Source: Ectocarpus siliculosus (lineage: Eukaryota; Sar; Phaeophyceae; Ectocarpales; Ectocarpaceae). Taken from it: a stretch of 16,474 bases of DNA. The notes beneath the pieces are model-generated. The model was not told where the DNA came from. It saw only the letters and a list, made by a program, of their open reading frames with translations, and ran no database searches. The translations under genes were made by a program, and so were the position numbers. Below are positions 9,493 through 16,474 of the stretch, one piece after another. The first letter of the stretch is position 1. Each line of letters starts with the position of its first letter. The stretch spans positions 967,639 through 984,112 of the forward strand of contig FN649759.1 in NCBI GenBank assembly GCA_000310025.1, in the 5' to 3' direction.

Positions 9493-9969
9493 AGTTTAAT
9501 CCGTTCAGAGAATTTGGAGACAGCAAAGGCCGACCTTGCCATAAACTTGGCCATCCAACAAGCCTACCGCAAGGAAACCTCGACTGTGCATCTCCGTCTC
9601 TGTGTGTTGGACGTGACGGACGCGTTCTGTGGAGGTTATCACAATGACAAACTTGTTGTCATATCGATGAAGAAAGCACTCTGCTTTGAACCTTCCATGC
9701 TGCGTCTCACTGTTCGCTTGGTTATGTTCAAAACGCCAACTGCTTCTTTCAAGGAAAAATTTAGGAATTTCCACATTGCCGGCGTGGTCGAATGCCAAGC
9801 ACGCACAAACACGTACAAGCCAAGTATTCGACCAAGGATACAAGTACCACGGTTTTCGTTTCAGTCCTGTCGTGCAATGACGAAAACGCAACATAAGATA
9901 GAGACAATGTGGATCTACCAATACATCGCTCCCACCATACATCACTCCCTCCCTCCCCGCACACGATGA
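9493..9969 (+). CDS. Candidate exon or gene fragment, unknown protein
   Basis: A pyrimidine-rich acceptor, catctcctcttag, ends at 9492. The following frame is open to TGA at 9967-9969 (158 codons). The first half has natural, alternating polar and hydrophobic composition: SENLETAKADLAINLAIQQAYR, then STVHLRLCVLDVTDAF. The second half looks less natural, so a donor may end the exon somewhere after about 9640. A minus-strand frame at 9505-10146 (213 codons, no ATG at its beginning) overlaps fully and cannot be excluded. It lies about 90 bases outside the right arm of the inverted repeat. No family recognised. Confidence 0.3.
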   Translation, partial: SLIRSENLETAKADLAINLAIQQAYRKETSTVHLRLCVLDVTDAFCGGYHNDKLVVISMKKALCFEPSMLRLTVRLVMFKTPTASFKEKFRNFHIAGVVECQARTNTYKPSIRPRIQVPRFSFQSCRAMTKTQHKIETMWIYQYIAPTIHHSLPPRTR

Positions 9970-10190
9970 ACCCCCAAAACAACCGTTTGCATGCACCAAC
10001 AAACCCATAACGTACCGTCTCACACCCAACGTATGACAAAGAATATTAGCCCTTTCGACAACGAGGAAACACACCCCATGGCACAACAACACTTTGCGGT
10101 GACGTACAGACACCTGCGACGGATGAAGCCACACGCCAAACTCCACTTGCTATTGCGCGCATAATATCTTCATATTTTCCTGCCGTACAG

Positions 10191-10412
10191 GACACCGCGA
10201 AGGCATTTGTTCTAAGCAAACGCGTCATCTCGGCAGAAGAAGTACAATATGAGATGTTAGTTCTCAAACTACATTGTAGCAATTTTGTTCATATTGTCTC
10301 TTCTTGTGTTTCACCGAGACCTGGCGTCTGCCATTGCAGCCACAAGCAGTCGCAGCACGTTCAGCGCTTTCATCACACCACCCCACATGCACCGACCCTC
10401 GCACGTCTATAA
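10191..10412 (+). CDS. Candidate exon, unknown protein
   Basis: A strong acceptor-like sequence, ttttcctgccgtacag, ends at 10190. The frame begins DTAKAFVLSKRVISAEE and continues through VQYEMLVLKLHCS before losing protein-like composition; it closes at TAA 10410-10412. The opening resembles LETAKADLAINL at 9514-9549 on the same strand. There is no start codon at the beginning and I cannot place a convincing donor. Function unknown. Confidence 0.22.
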   Translation, partial: DTAKAFVLSKRVISAEEVQYEMLVLKLHCSNFVHIVSSCVSPRPGVCHCSHKQSQHVQRFHHTTPHAPTLARL

Positions 10413-11115
10413 ACACCGCGGTCATGTCCTTCCTCAGCGACAACAAGTCTCTCCGTCAGAGTAAAACAGATAGAGCCTCAATTGCCTCAATCGGCATTCC
10501 TGTATGACGGTGTGCACGAGCCATCGGGGCGACTAGAGGATCGCTGGTCGGTATAAACGAAGACTTGGGGAAGGTACGCCAATGGTGTTTTCGTTTTCTG
10601 TGTACTTTCGTCAAGGAAAACCGGACCCCAACACCCCCCAATCGATACTACACGGTCCGCAACAAATTTTCAACATGCTTGATATACATCGGCCGACCAA
10701 ACCCTCACGATTCTGCTGGCAATCATCAACCGATCAACCAAAGCGGGTGCCCCGTGCTGCGTACGAGGGCTAGGTGACACGAGGTAAGAAAAGTATTGTA
10801 TTCCTGTCCCACAGAAGCATCTACGGGGAGGTTCACTCACAACAGAGTCATGCTGCGAGCGCCTCTAATCATGGCAGTGCCTACAGTCCACAGTTCTCTG
10901 AACACCGGCACAACGTCCCTGTCCGCTGTGTGGCTTAAGATATGGCAACTCATACCGTCCGTTTCACCCGGCGAGTCACGCGATACAGCGGTACCTATGC
11001 TGGCCGTTTCCCGCCCGTTACAGCATCTTGGTGCTTGCCTCACGCGATGCAGGTGAACACGCTTGGAGCCCTGAGAAGAAGCAATGTGCGTGCGGTTAGC
11101 TTCCGCCACTTGCGC
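10413..11115. other. Gene-poor stretch before the FNIP gene
   Basis: Frames of 60-90 codons occur on both strands around 10800-11110, mutually overlapping and unrecognised (for example a minus frame beginning MAEANRTHIASSQG at 11109). The stretch is downstream of the FNIP gene's stop and may include its 3' untranslated region. I see no clear polyadenylation signal. Confidence 0.35.
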
Positions 11116-12097
11116 TCACCCAGCTTGCACCATGGCTGACCGGCCTGGTCGAAAGATAGGTCGGTGACGCCCCCCACAAGTTAGGATAACCAGGGAGTTT
11201 GGCCACACGATTCCGGCGCGAGGCAGACGGAAGTGCATCCCAAAATGCAGCTCCTGAAGGGACGCCGGCCACTTGATTCCGTCAATGGGCTTCCTGAACT
11301 TGTCGGGAAAACGTAGCTTCCCAAGGAAAGCTGGCCACGCGACTCCGGCGATGGGTTCATCGAATGTGAACCCGAATGACAGTTGCTGCAGGGACGCGGG
11401 CCACACGACCTGTGCTGGGCTGGTTGAATTTGTACCCGAAGAGCAGCTGCTGCAGGGATGCAGGCCACGCAATTTCAACAATAGGCTGATCAAAGTTGTG
11501 CCCGAAAGTCAGCTTCCGGAGGGGTGCCGGCCACACAACGTCAGTGATGGGTTGGTTGAATTTGTACCCGAAGGACAACTGCTGCAGGCAGGCCGGCCAC
11601 ACGACTTCGGCGGTGGACTGGTTGAAGCAGCATCCAAACGACAGCTGCTGCAGGGAGGCCGGCCACGCAACGTCGGCGACGGGCTGATTAAATTCGAATC
11701 CGAACGATAGCTGCTGCAGGGAGACCGGCCACACAACTTCGGTTACCGGCTGAATGAAACGCCATGCAAACGACAGCTCTTGCAGGGAGGCCGGCCACAC
11801 AACATCGGCAACGGGCTGATCGAATTCATTTCCGAACGATAGCTGCTGCAGCGAGGTCGGCCACGCGACTTCGTCAAGAGGCTGATTGAAATTATCTCCA
11901 AACGATAGCTGCTGCAGGAGGGCCGGCCACACGACCTCGGATAAAGGCTGGTTGAAACGATCTCCAAACGATAGCTGCTGCAGGGAGGCCGGCCACGAGG
12001 TCTTGTTCACTGGCGTATCCAACTCCAATAGCAGCCAATTGAGCTTCTTGAGCCAAAACATCGATCCTAGGCTTGCTGCAGATGAAGGCCCATTCAT
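11116..12097 (-). CDS. FNIP-type leucine-rich repeat protein, frameshifted
   Basis: The minus-strand frame from ATG 12097 begins with about 34 non-repeat residues (LGSMFWLKKLNWLLLELD within them). It then runs through nine 22-residue repeats with core WPxSLQQLSFGxxFNQP plus a variable five-residue link such as LSEVV or VADVA. After the ninth core the frame runs into non-repeat sequence. The same repeat pattern resumes in another frame (AQVV-WPASLQQLSFG) and gives three more full repeats and a partial one, ending SAMVQAG at TGA 11116-11118. Between the conserved Pro and the next Trp there are 13 bases instead of 15, so a net two-base loss lies within about 11406-11423. This is either a real disabling frameshift or a sequence error. 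FNIP repeats are LRR variants assumed to form a curved protein-binding solenoid; no partner or location can be inferred. An in-frame TAA six bases before ATG 12097 makes this the first usable Met, unless an exon is spliced on at the tag preceding it. Repeat units 3 to 7 are the most alike, suggesting recent unit gain. Confidence 0.75.
11140..11995 (-). repeat. 66-bp tandem coding array (FNIP repeats)
   Basis: About 13 units with a 66-bp period, easily followed on the plus strand by the recurring ggccggccac and agctgctgcag blocks. The strongest similarity is in the middle units. Units near the 3' end of the gene (11140-11340) are the most diverged and lose the QQLSFG core. The GC-rich period keeps other frames open on both strands, producing shadow frames. 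Confidence 0.9.
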
Positions 12098-12250
12098 GCG
12101 CTGTTATGATGATCCAGACCCAAGCTCGATGGCAGAACTCTGCGGCAGAACCTCCGTCGGAAGTCCCCATGTTAAACCAAAAGCCTGCACAGCCGGCACG
12201 CGACTCACGATGTAGTCCTCTCGACTGCGTTTGCTGACTGTGGTGTGTGA

Positions 12251-12447
12251 TCAGCGAGGGCACCACAAGCTACGGGGCGTTTGTCCATCCACTCGGACGT
12301 GCAAGTTCGGGACACATCTGCACGCTCCGCAGAATGCCAGTGACACAAGCTGTAGCTCCAGCGTAGATGAATACCAAAGCCTTTCCCCCCCATCATCGTA
12401 AGTCTGGTTCAAGGCGACGATGAAGGCGTCCAGGCACTCTCTTTGTC
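12251..12447 (-). CDS. Candidate upstream exon, unknown protein
   Basis: On the minus strand a pyrimidine-rich acceptor, ccacccactatctcag, ends at 12448. The frame that follows reads QRECLDAFIVALNQTYDDGG, then LELQLVSLAFCGACRC, and is open to TGA at 12251-12253. The composition is protein-like. It lies 150 bases upstream of the FNIP start on the same strand and could belong to its amino-terminal part, but I see no strong donor joining them. A second minus frame covering 12393-12701 overlaps its start. Unrecognised. Confidence 0.2.
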
Positions 12448-12829
12448 CTGAGATAGTGGGTGGTAGATAAACACGTGGGAATGCCCACAATAGAATTGTT
12501 GTGGGCCGTGAGAAAGGTTTTGGATGCGCAGCTGGTAGGGTAAAGTCGGATGCAGGGAAGAAAGTCAGAGTGGAGGGGTTCCTCCCAGTCGAACATCAAG
12601 ACGACGGACCCCAGTTCACTTGCCGACATCAACCCTTGATCGCCAAACAAAGTAGCTGTGTCCCGTGATCGATCACATGTGCTTTCTTCGAATATGTTCA
12701 TATTCGATGCCCTTCTTTGAACGCTAGTTGCGTCGAGGGCCGATATACTATGTATTTAGGCCGCTACAACACGAAGAAAAACGAACAGCAACTTGGGTCT
12801 TATGCAATATGATTTGAGCCTAATTCACG
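12448..12829. other. Stretch without an assigned gene
   Basis: The only frame of note is on the minus strand at 12393-12701 (about 100 codons, starting MNIFEESTCDRSRDTA and containing SVVLMFDWEEPLHSDF). It could be a coding exon of the gene that includes 12251-12447 or the FNIP gene, but has no recognised motif. From 12700 to 12830 the DNA is AT-richer and holds nothing I can name. Confidence 0.3.
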
Positions 12830-13615
12830 GTGAAGCTATTTTCGAAACAGGAACCAAGACCAGCAGGCTCTTCGGCTCCACTTCTGGCAATGCTGGGGCG
12901 ACAGTTTCATCTCCAAAACTCGGATATAAAATATACCACTCTTGGATGGTTTACCTGTATCGATAGGGATGACCTGTATCTCCAGCATTCAAGACTTGGC
13001 GTTCCAACCCAAACGCGTTTTTCATCAACAGGCACAGCAGAGACAAACCCGAGCTCGGTACAGTATTCTCCCCGGGACCGGTGTTCTTTCGGCGGGCTAG
13101 AGCCATGTTTTCAAAGCAGCCCTTTTGCCTTTGGCGGGCAAGTCATGTGCTTCGCCTGGAAATCAGTACCGGCCACAACAAAGTGTCATCTCCCGCATCA
13201 AGTGTTTCGTGAATGCCCCTCTTTCTCCTCATGGAACACCACGATATTTCCGGCCCCTTGCTACAGTAGCTCGCTCCCCCTATATTTCGACACAGAATCT
13301 GGACGGCCAAACGGATTAGAGCTCGGCCGAAGCACACGGCAGCTCGTTCGCGCTTGTGTGCGTTTTCGACGCACACAACCACCCGACTCATACAAGTCTC
13401 AGCGGACAAGAGCGAATATTCTGCATTTGACTTACCAGAGATTTGTCCAAGAAGGGCCAGGGAGTGACGGTGTCTTTCTTCCTTTCAACGGTGCCCTTGG
13501 TGGCCTGGTGGCCCCTCTGCAACATCGTTATTGCCGAGCCCACCAGGAGGCACACTCGGAGAGAATTTTGAGGTGCCACTTAGGGATAAGGTGTCGCCAT
13601 GGCCGCGAAAGATAA
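12830..13615 (+). CDS. Hypothetical open frame, 261 codons
   Basis: This is the longest uninterrupted frame in the window. It opens at a GTG (12830); the first ATG is at 12890, which would give 241 codons. The product would be rich in Ser, Pro, Phe and Arg, without a signal peptide, membrane helix or known motif. In roughly 50 percent GC DNA a frame this long is unlikely by chance, which argues for coding on one strand or the other. However, a spliced minus-strand model (13111-14065) overlaps its 3' half with more natural composition. I cannot choose firmly. Confidence 0.25.
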   Translation: MKLFSKQEPRPAGSSAPLLAMLGRQFHLQNSDIKYTTLGWFTCIDRDDLYLQHSRLGVPTQTRFSSTGTAETNPSSVQYSPRDRCSFGGLEPCFQSSPFAFGGQVMCFAWKSVPATTKCHLPHQVFRECPSFSSWNTTIFPAPCYSSSLPLYFDTESGRPNGLELGRSTRQLVRACVRFRRTQPPDSYKSQRTRANILHLTYQRFVQEGPGSDGVFLPFNGALGGLVAPLQHRYCRAHQEAHSERILRCHLGIRCRHGRER

Positions 13616-14065
13616 GTCAGGCGCTTGCCTAGGCAAACATGTTTCTGTCAAGGTTTGTACCCAAAAAAATGTAAGAATCCTTCCCACAAGGTACAAATCA
13701 ATGGAAATGACGTTAGTTGAAGAAGTGATGTTGAACGATTGTTTCCCTCATATATCTGTTATTTTGTTTGTGCACGGTTCTGGAAATTGTTTGGAACATT
13801 CCCAGATCAGCTCCTCATAATACATCAGTACAATTTTCGTGACCATTTATTCTTCCCATTGGGGGTGGGATGAGACGGTGTCCTCACCTCCCGCGGCTGG
13901 TGAAGACACCCGACCCGTCGAAAACTCCTCCTTTCCTTCCAATCTCGATTTGGAGGATATTATCCTATGTTCATTCAAAATTATTTCTTCTTTGCAACAG
14001 AGGACTATCTCCAAAACGCCGCCAACGGGTGACCCAACAGCAGATGAGACCCTATTTGATCCCAC
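13111..14065 (-). CDS. Candidate three-exon gene fragment, unknown protein
   Basis: Three minus-strand segments fit together. The first, about 14065-13888, reads VSSAVGSPVGGVLEIVLCC then KEEIILNEHRIISS, and ends at a donor GGAG-gtgagg. The second, 13578-13436, is preceded by ccctaag and reads APQNSLRVCLLVGSAITMLQ, then VERKKDTVTPWPFLDKSL, and ends at a donor CTG-gtaagt. The third, 13155-13111, follows the acceptor tactgatttccag and reads AKHMTCPPKAKGLL to TGA. Intron lengths are about 309 and 280 bases. The phases agree at both junctions: one base carried over at the first, none at the second. The 5' end is not found: a TGA lies just before the first segment, next to an AG that could be an acceptor. 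The middle exon has a short hydrophobic stretch. Function unknown; the model is built by eye. Confidence 0.3.
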
Positions 14066-14281
14066 TCAAAGATGAACGGCTGAAGGTAAAACCCTCTGGT
14101 CTGACCTCTAGACCACTTACTGCCGTCAGGTGGCAAGCCTGTTCGGCTGTTACATGCTTAAAACACCAACTTTCAACAGGCTTGAACCTTTGCCAGTATC
14201 ATTTACCTGATACTCTGTAAATGTGCATCCACTGAAGTCTCATTGCTAGACACAGCTTTCATCCTATCCATACTGCTGGTC
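14066..14281. other. Unassigned short stretch
   Basis: A plus frame reaching from 13870 to 14220 passes through here but overlaps the minus-strand model and has no recognisable content. Nothing else seen. Confidence 0.3.
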
Positions 14282-14601
14282 GCCCCGGTGGTCTAGTTGG
14301 TAACCACGAAAACTTCTAGGGGTCAGTTCAGCGGTTCGAATCCCGGCATAGTCTAAGCGGGCTTTTCTTGCAAAGTGAGTTTTTCTCTCGCTTCCGCTCC
14401 TGGCCTAATGGATAGCGCTAGTTCGTGTGTACACAGAGGGAAGAGAGTGCTGAACTCTTCTCGCATTAAAAAATCGAAGGCCACGTACCGCAGGAGGGGA
14501 GGGTAGAGAGGGGCTCTTCTGTGTGACCACGGGTTGGAGCAAACAGCACTACAGTAATACTGCTGTGAGCGCTGATTTGAAGCGAAGACCAAAAAAAAAA
14601 A
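14282..14601 (+). mobile_element. SINE-like element with tRNA-derived head
   Basis: The left end, 14282-14352, looks like a decayed tRNA. It has a GCCCCGG start, an A-box-like tggtctagttgg at 14289-14300 and a perfect B-box ggttcgaatcc at 14333-14343. Acceptor ends do not pair and only about two T-stem pairs form, so it is not a functional tRNA. The body contains a second A-box match, tggcctaatgga, near 14403, without a B-box at the usual distance. A pure A run at 14591-14601 would be the tail. A total of about 320 bp and this order (pol III promoter, body, A tail) fit a tRNA-derived SINE. No clear target-site duplication is seen. Confidence 0.5.
14289..14343 (+). promoter_or_regulatory. RNA polymerase III type 2 promoter-like A and B boxes
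   Basis: A box tggtctagttgg (14289-14300) and B box ggttcgaatcc (14333-14343) are 32 bases apart, within the normal range. The B box matches the consensus at every position; the A box has T in place of the usual C in TGGC. These sit in the tRNA-like head of the SINE-like unit. Confidence 0.5.
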
Positions 14602-14603
14602 TG

Positions 14604-14750
14604 CTTTCGTTCCAACTTCAACCCAACGCAAACTCTCTCACGTTGGGAGTTCATGGCAATACCCGCTGTGGAGTGCACCGACCAGCCAGCAGCAGAAGCA
14701 GCAGCAGCAGCAGGGCGTGTGTGTGTGTTTGTGCGTGCGGGCCAGAAGTA
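14604..14750 (+). repeat. Dispersed repeat, copy B
   Basis: Second copy of the repeat at 1625-1774, same orientation. Starts immediately after the A run of the SINE-like unit and ends at gggccagaag. Its CAG-rich microsatellite (about 14686-14713) includes one GAA interruption absent from copy A, and its GT stretch is shorter. The adjacency suggests that the SINE-like unit inserted at the edge of this repeat, or that both are parts of a composite element. Confidence 0.8.
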
Positions 14751-14784
14751 TAGCAAGAGCAGCTGATAGGCGAGGCAGCCGGAG

Positions 14785-15444
14785 TCACACGGTGGAACGG
14801 TCTATGTACTGGTCTTCAAATATTGATACCGCCCGCCGATTCGTCGAAAGCAACAGTCCGGAAAAAGCAGAACCCCGGAACCCCCAGAGAGACCCCGAAG
14901 AGACGGTGAGACGATACGGACAGACATTACAGCGAGACAAGGACACCGAGAGACTGCCTCGTCGGCGACACTGGAATATTGCTGGCGTGTCACGTGTGTG
15001 CTGCTGAGGCAATATCTTCCTGACCAAGGAGCAGGTGAGGCGTATGCCGGCCTGCCTGTCTTCCTTGTCTTTGACGGAGTGAATTCTGTAAACCGGAACC
15101 GCCCTGGCACTTCCACGTGCGCCATGCACTTTCACATACAGGTGATGATTGTCCCACATGTACCGTCCGTGGCCCACCCAAAGGTCGCCTGTTCTCAAGG
15201 AGGGCGTTGATATTGACTCGATAGCGAGGCGGATCCTTGCGCGCAAACCGTACCCCTTTGTTGACCTGCTGCTGTATATATAATCCATAAAACTGAATGC
15301 GATCGCGGCTGATCTTCTTCGCCGGGCACAAGACGCACACGCTGGCTTGATAATCGTACCGCGTGTAGCTAGGCATGGAATCTGTATGTAGATGTGTGCG
15401 CCAAAGGTTGCTGCCAAGCCAGCAAGATCTGTGTGCCCGGCCAT
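14785..15444 (-). CDS. Hypothetical open frame, 219 codons
   Basis: ATG at 15442-15444 opens a minus-strand frame of 219 codons, long for chance in DNA of this composition. It contains a CASC pair followed by four Arg, a stretch reading VGHGRYMWDNHHLYVKVHGA, and an Arg/Ser-rich tail. Nothing is recognised. Its first third is overlapped in another frame by 15164-15376, which looks more natural, while its middle (DNHHLYVKV to KDKEDRQAG) looks better than the alternative. A frameshift or splice between the two frames near 15170-15190 would reconcile this; I cannot prove it. Confidence 0.25.
   Translation of the reverse strand: MAGHTDLAGLAATFGAHIYIQIPCLATRGTIIKPACASCARRRRSAAIAFSFMDYIYSSRSTKGYGLRARIRLAIESISTPSLRTGDLWVGHGRYMWDNHHLYVKVHGARGSARAVPVYRIHSVKDKEDRQAGIRLTCSLVRKILPQQHTRDTPAIFQCRRRGSLSVSLSRCNVCPYRLTVSSGSLWGFRGSAFSGLLLSTNRRAVSIFEDQYIDRSTV
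15164..15376 (-). CDS. Alternative exon in another frame, unknown protein
   Basis: Following an acceptor-like catctacatacag, this minus frame starts with an ATG at 15376 and reads MPSYTRYDYQ, then SVCVLCPAKKISRDRIQFYG, then GVRFARKDPPRYRVNINALL. Charge and hydrophobic spacing are protein-like and a CxxC pair is present. It may end at a donor GT near 15163 or 15180, with an acceptor gttccggtttacag further on near 15082. Competes with the 219-codon frame; at most one is translated at each position. Confidence 0.25.
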
Positions 15445-15493
15445 GCCCTCGCGGCAACTTCTTCAAAGGCGATCAATCCTGCTGTTGGGCATC

Positions 15494-15684
15494 GCGCCTC
15501 TGGGTGAATGTTGATCGAATGTTGCGTAGGTGCTCCTTGCGTTTGACAGAGAGGGATAGCAGTTGTCGTGTTGCTTACAAACATCCCGGCGCCTCTGGGT
15601 GAATGTTGATCGAATGTTGCGTAGGTGCGCCTTGCGTTTGACAGAGAGGGATAGCAGTTGTCGTGTTGCTTACAAACATCCCGG
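15494..15684 (+). repeat. 95-bp tandem duplication
   Basis: gcctctgggtgaatg begins at 15496 and again at 15591, giving a 95-bp period. The two copies run to cccgg and differ by eye at one base (tgctcc in the first, tgcgcc in the second). Such near identity indicates a recent duplication. 95 is not a multiple of three, so it shifts any frame. On the minus strand each copy encodes the same segment starting MFVSNTTTAIPLCQ but then diverges. Confidence 0.92.
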
Positions 15685-16146
15685 TGTGACCCAAGATGAA
15701 AAAGGTAATGAACGGGTTCTGCGCTGTGGCGGTGTGGCGGTGTTCCTCGTTTCTGTGCACGTAGGCCGAAAAATAAGGCGTGTACAACTTCTAGGTAGCC
15801 AGCTTGGGCGGGTGGGCGACCAATAGAGCCAGCTGGTGCAGCGACAGCGCTCGATGTTTCTCTTGAATTTGCAGATGAGCCGAGGTCGGATTACCAATCG
15901 TGCGAAAGGATCTTTAGGGGGTTCGGGGGTAGGGTTTCCGGAAGGTTCGGAAAGCATGCCGTACTTTTTGGGCGCGCGCGCACGCGGTTCTTGACGGTTT
16001 GGAGGTGGTACTCGGCTAGCTCAGCTCTGCTAGCTTGCACACTGAAGCCCGAGCTGTGCAGGCTTGCAGAGCCCGCCTGCTCGTATGTTCAGTGGAGTAT
16101 GTTCCTGCGCGCACAGGGGACTCATGGTGTGTAGGGGAGGAGAAGA
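15685..16146. other. Stretch without an assigned gene
   Basis: On the minus strand around 15790-15900 one frame reads TSAHLQIQEKHRALSLHQLA then a stop (TAG near 15795) and resumes KLYTPYFSAYVHRNEEH in the same frame. This might be a decayed coding sequence. Near 15972 a gcgcgcgcgc run occurs, and near 16014-16034 gctagc recurs as a small imperfect palindrome. No gene assigned. Confidence 0.3.
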
Positions 16147-16416
16147 ATGCTGCTAGAAAAACATGTCAGGACCGCCGAAAGCAATCAATTAGTCTACAAT
16201 GTAGACTGTTGTCGGGGGCACCGATTTGTATGTGCGCGCTACCGGGCTGCCGGCCGTTCGGTAGGGCGTGTACTGCTGCTGTACGAAGAGCGAGTGGAAT
16301 ATCTAGCTGAGTCTAGGTGCTGTAGGTCTAGGCCTTTGCACAGCTTCGAGATGACCGGAACCGCTTTCTGCGCTGGCTGTACACGAAAGAAACAACCGAT
16401 TGCCCCGCAACGCTAG
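16147..16416 (+). CDS. Hypothetical small frame, Cys-rich
   Basis: ATG 16147 opens 89 codons to a stop at 16414-16416. The product has several Cys groups (VDCCRGHRFVC, ESRCCRSR and FCAGCTRKK), which could suggest metal binding, but the spacing matches no zinc-finger family I know. A second plus frame overlaps (16035-16310). An in-frame TAG lies 13-15 bases before the ATG; because it ends in AG it could instead be part of an acceptor. Low confidence. Confidence 0.15.
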   Translation: MLLEKHVRTAESNQLVYNVDCCRGHRFVCARYRAAGRSVGRVLLLYEERVEYLAESRCCRSRPLHSFEMTGTAFCAGCTRKKQPIAPQR

Positions 16417-16474
16417 AGGTAGGCGCATCAGCATCCAGATCTGCCGCTGCCATCTGCTTCCAGATTGATAGCTT

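Noticed and set aside
11273-11710. Plus-strand frame with repeated CRRPH-like segments across the FNIP array
   Set aside because: It is the reverse-strand shadow of the 66-bp coding repeats. The minus-strand reading has the regular WPxSLQQLSFG pattern.
13599-13820. Plus-strand frame with a good start context (gtcgccATGg) beginning MAAKDKSG
   Set aside because: The start context is attractive, but the rest has no protein-like pattern, runs into AT-rich sequence and has no recognised motif. Possibly a short first exon, but unsupported.
14282-14352. A functional tRNA gene
   Set aside because: The A and B boxes are good but the acceptor ends do not pair and the T stem has only about two pairs. 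A tRNA-derived repeat explains it better.

Overview
This window looks like nuclear DNA from a eukaryote, most likely a brown alga or a related stramenopile. It has no bacterial signals: no ribosome binding sites, no operon packing, and only short open frames broken by stops. It does contain a long (CT)n tract, two poly-G runs, mini- and microsatellites, a tRNA-like head followed by an A tail (SINE-like), and scattered frames flanked by GT..AG splice-like signals. The one clearly recognisable protein, on the minus strand at 11116-12097, is an array of 22-residue leucine-rich repeats of the FNIP type (WPxSLQQLSFGxxFNQP core). I recall such repeats from Dictyostelium and from brown algae such as Ectocarpus. 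That recollection and the base composition are the only basis for the lineage call.

Layout. 1-1340: poly-G runs, a gene-less stretch and a decayed C-terminal fragment of a PIF1-like helicase (motifs V and VI visible). 1341-1905: three 69-bp tandem units, one copy of a dispersed repeat and a heptamer minisatellite. 1906-7413: mostly gene-poor DNA with a few exon-like frames (2343-2739, 3920-4168, 4923-5300), a 150-bp pyrimidine tract at 5301-5450, a weak direct repeat at 5948/6300, and two short coding-like patches (2812-2838 plus, 7183-7209 minus) that share SDGAxTPSH with almost only synonymous differences. 7650-9400: a large imperfect inverted repeat with arms of about 0.7 kb and a loop of about 0.25 kb, probably an old fold-back or long-TIR element. 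Exon-like plus-strand frames lie just outside each arm (7414-7633 and 9493-9969), with another at 10191-10412.

11116-12097 holds the FNIP array, with 9 repeats in one frame and the rest in a second frame after a frameshift near 11406-11423. 12251-14065 holds weaker candidates: an exon-like frame upstream of the FNIP gene, a 261-codon plus-strand open frame, and a competing three-exon minus-strand model whose splice phases agree. 14282-14750 holds the SINE-like unit followed by the second copy of the dispersed repeat. 14785-15684 holds overlapping minus-strand frames and a nearly perfect 95-bp tandem duplication. The end of the window is unassigned.

No pathway or gene cluster can be read from this window. 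Apart from the FNIP array and the helicase relic, the coding calls are reading frames plus splice-like signals and should be treated as hypotheses. The strongest unexplained structure is the fold-back element at 7650-9400.
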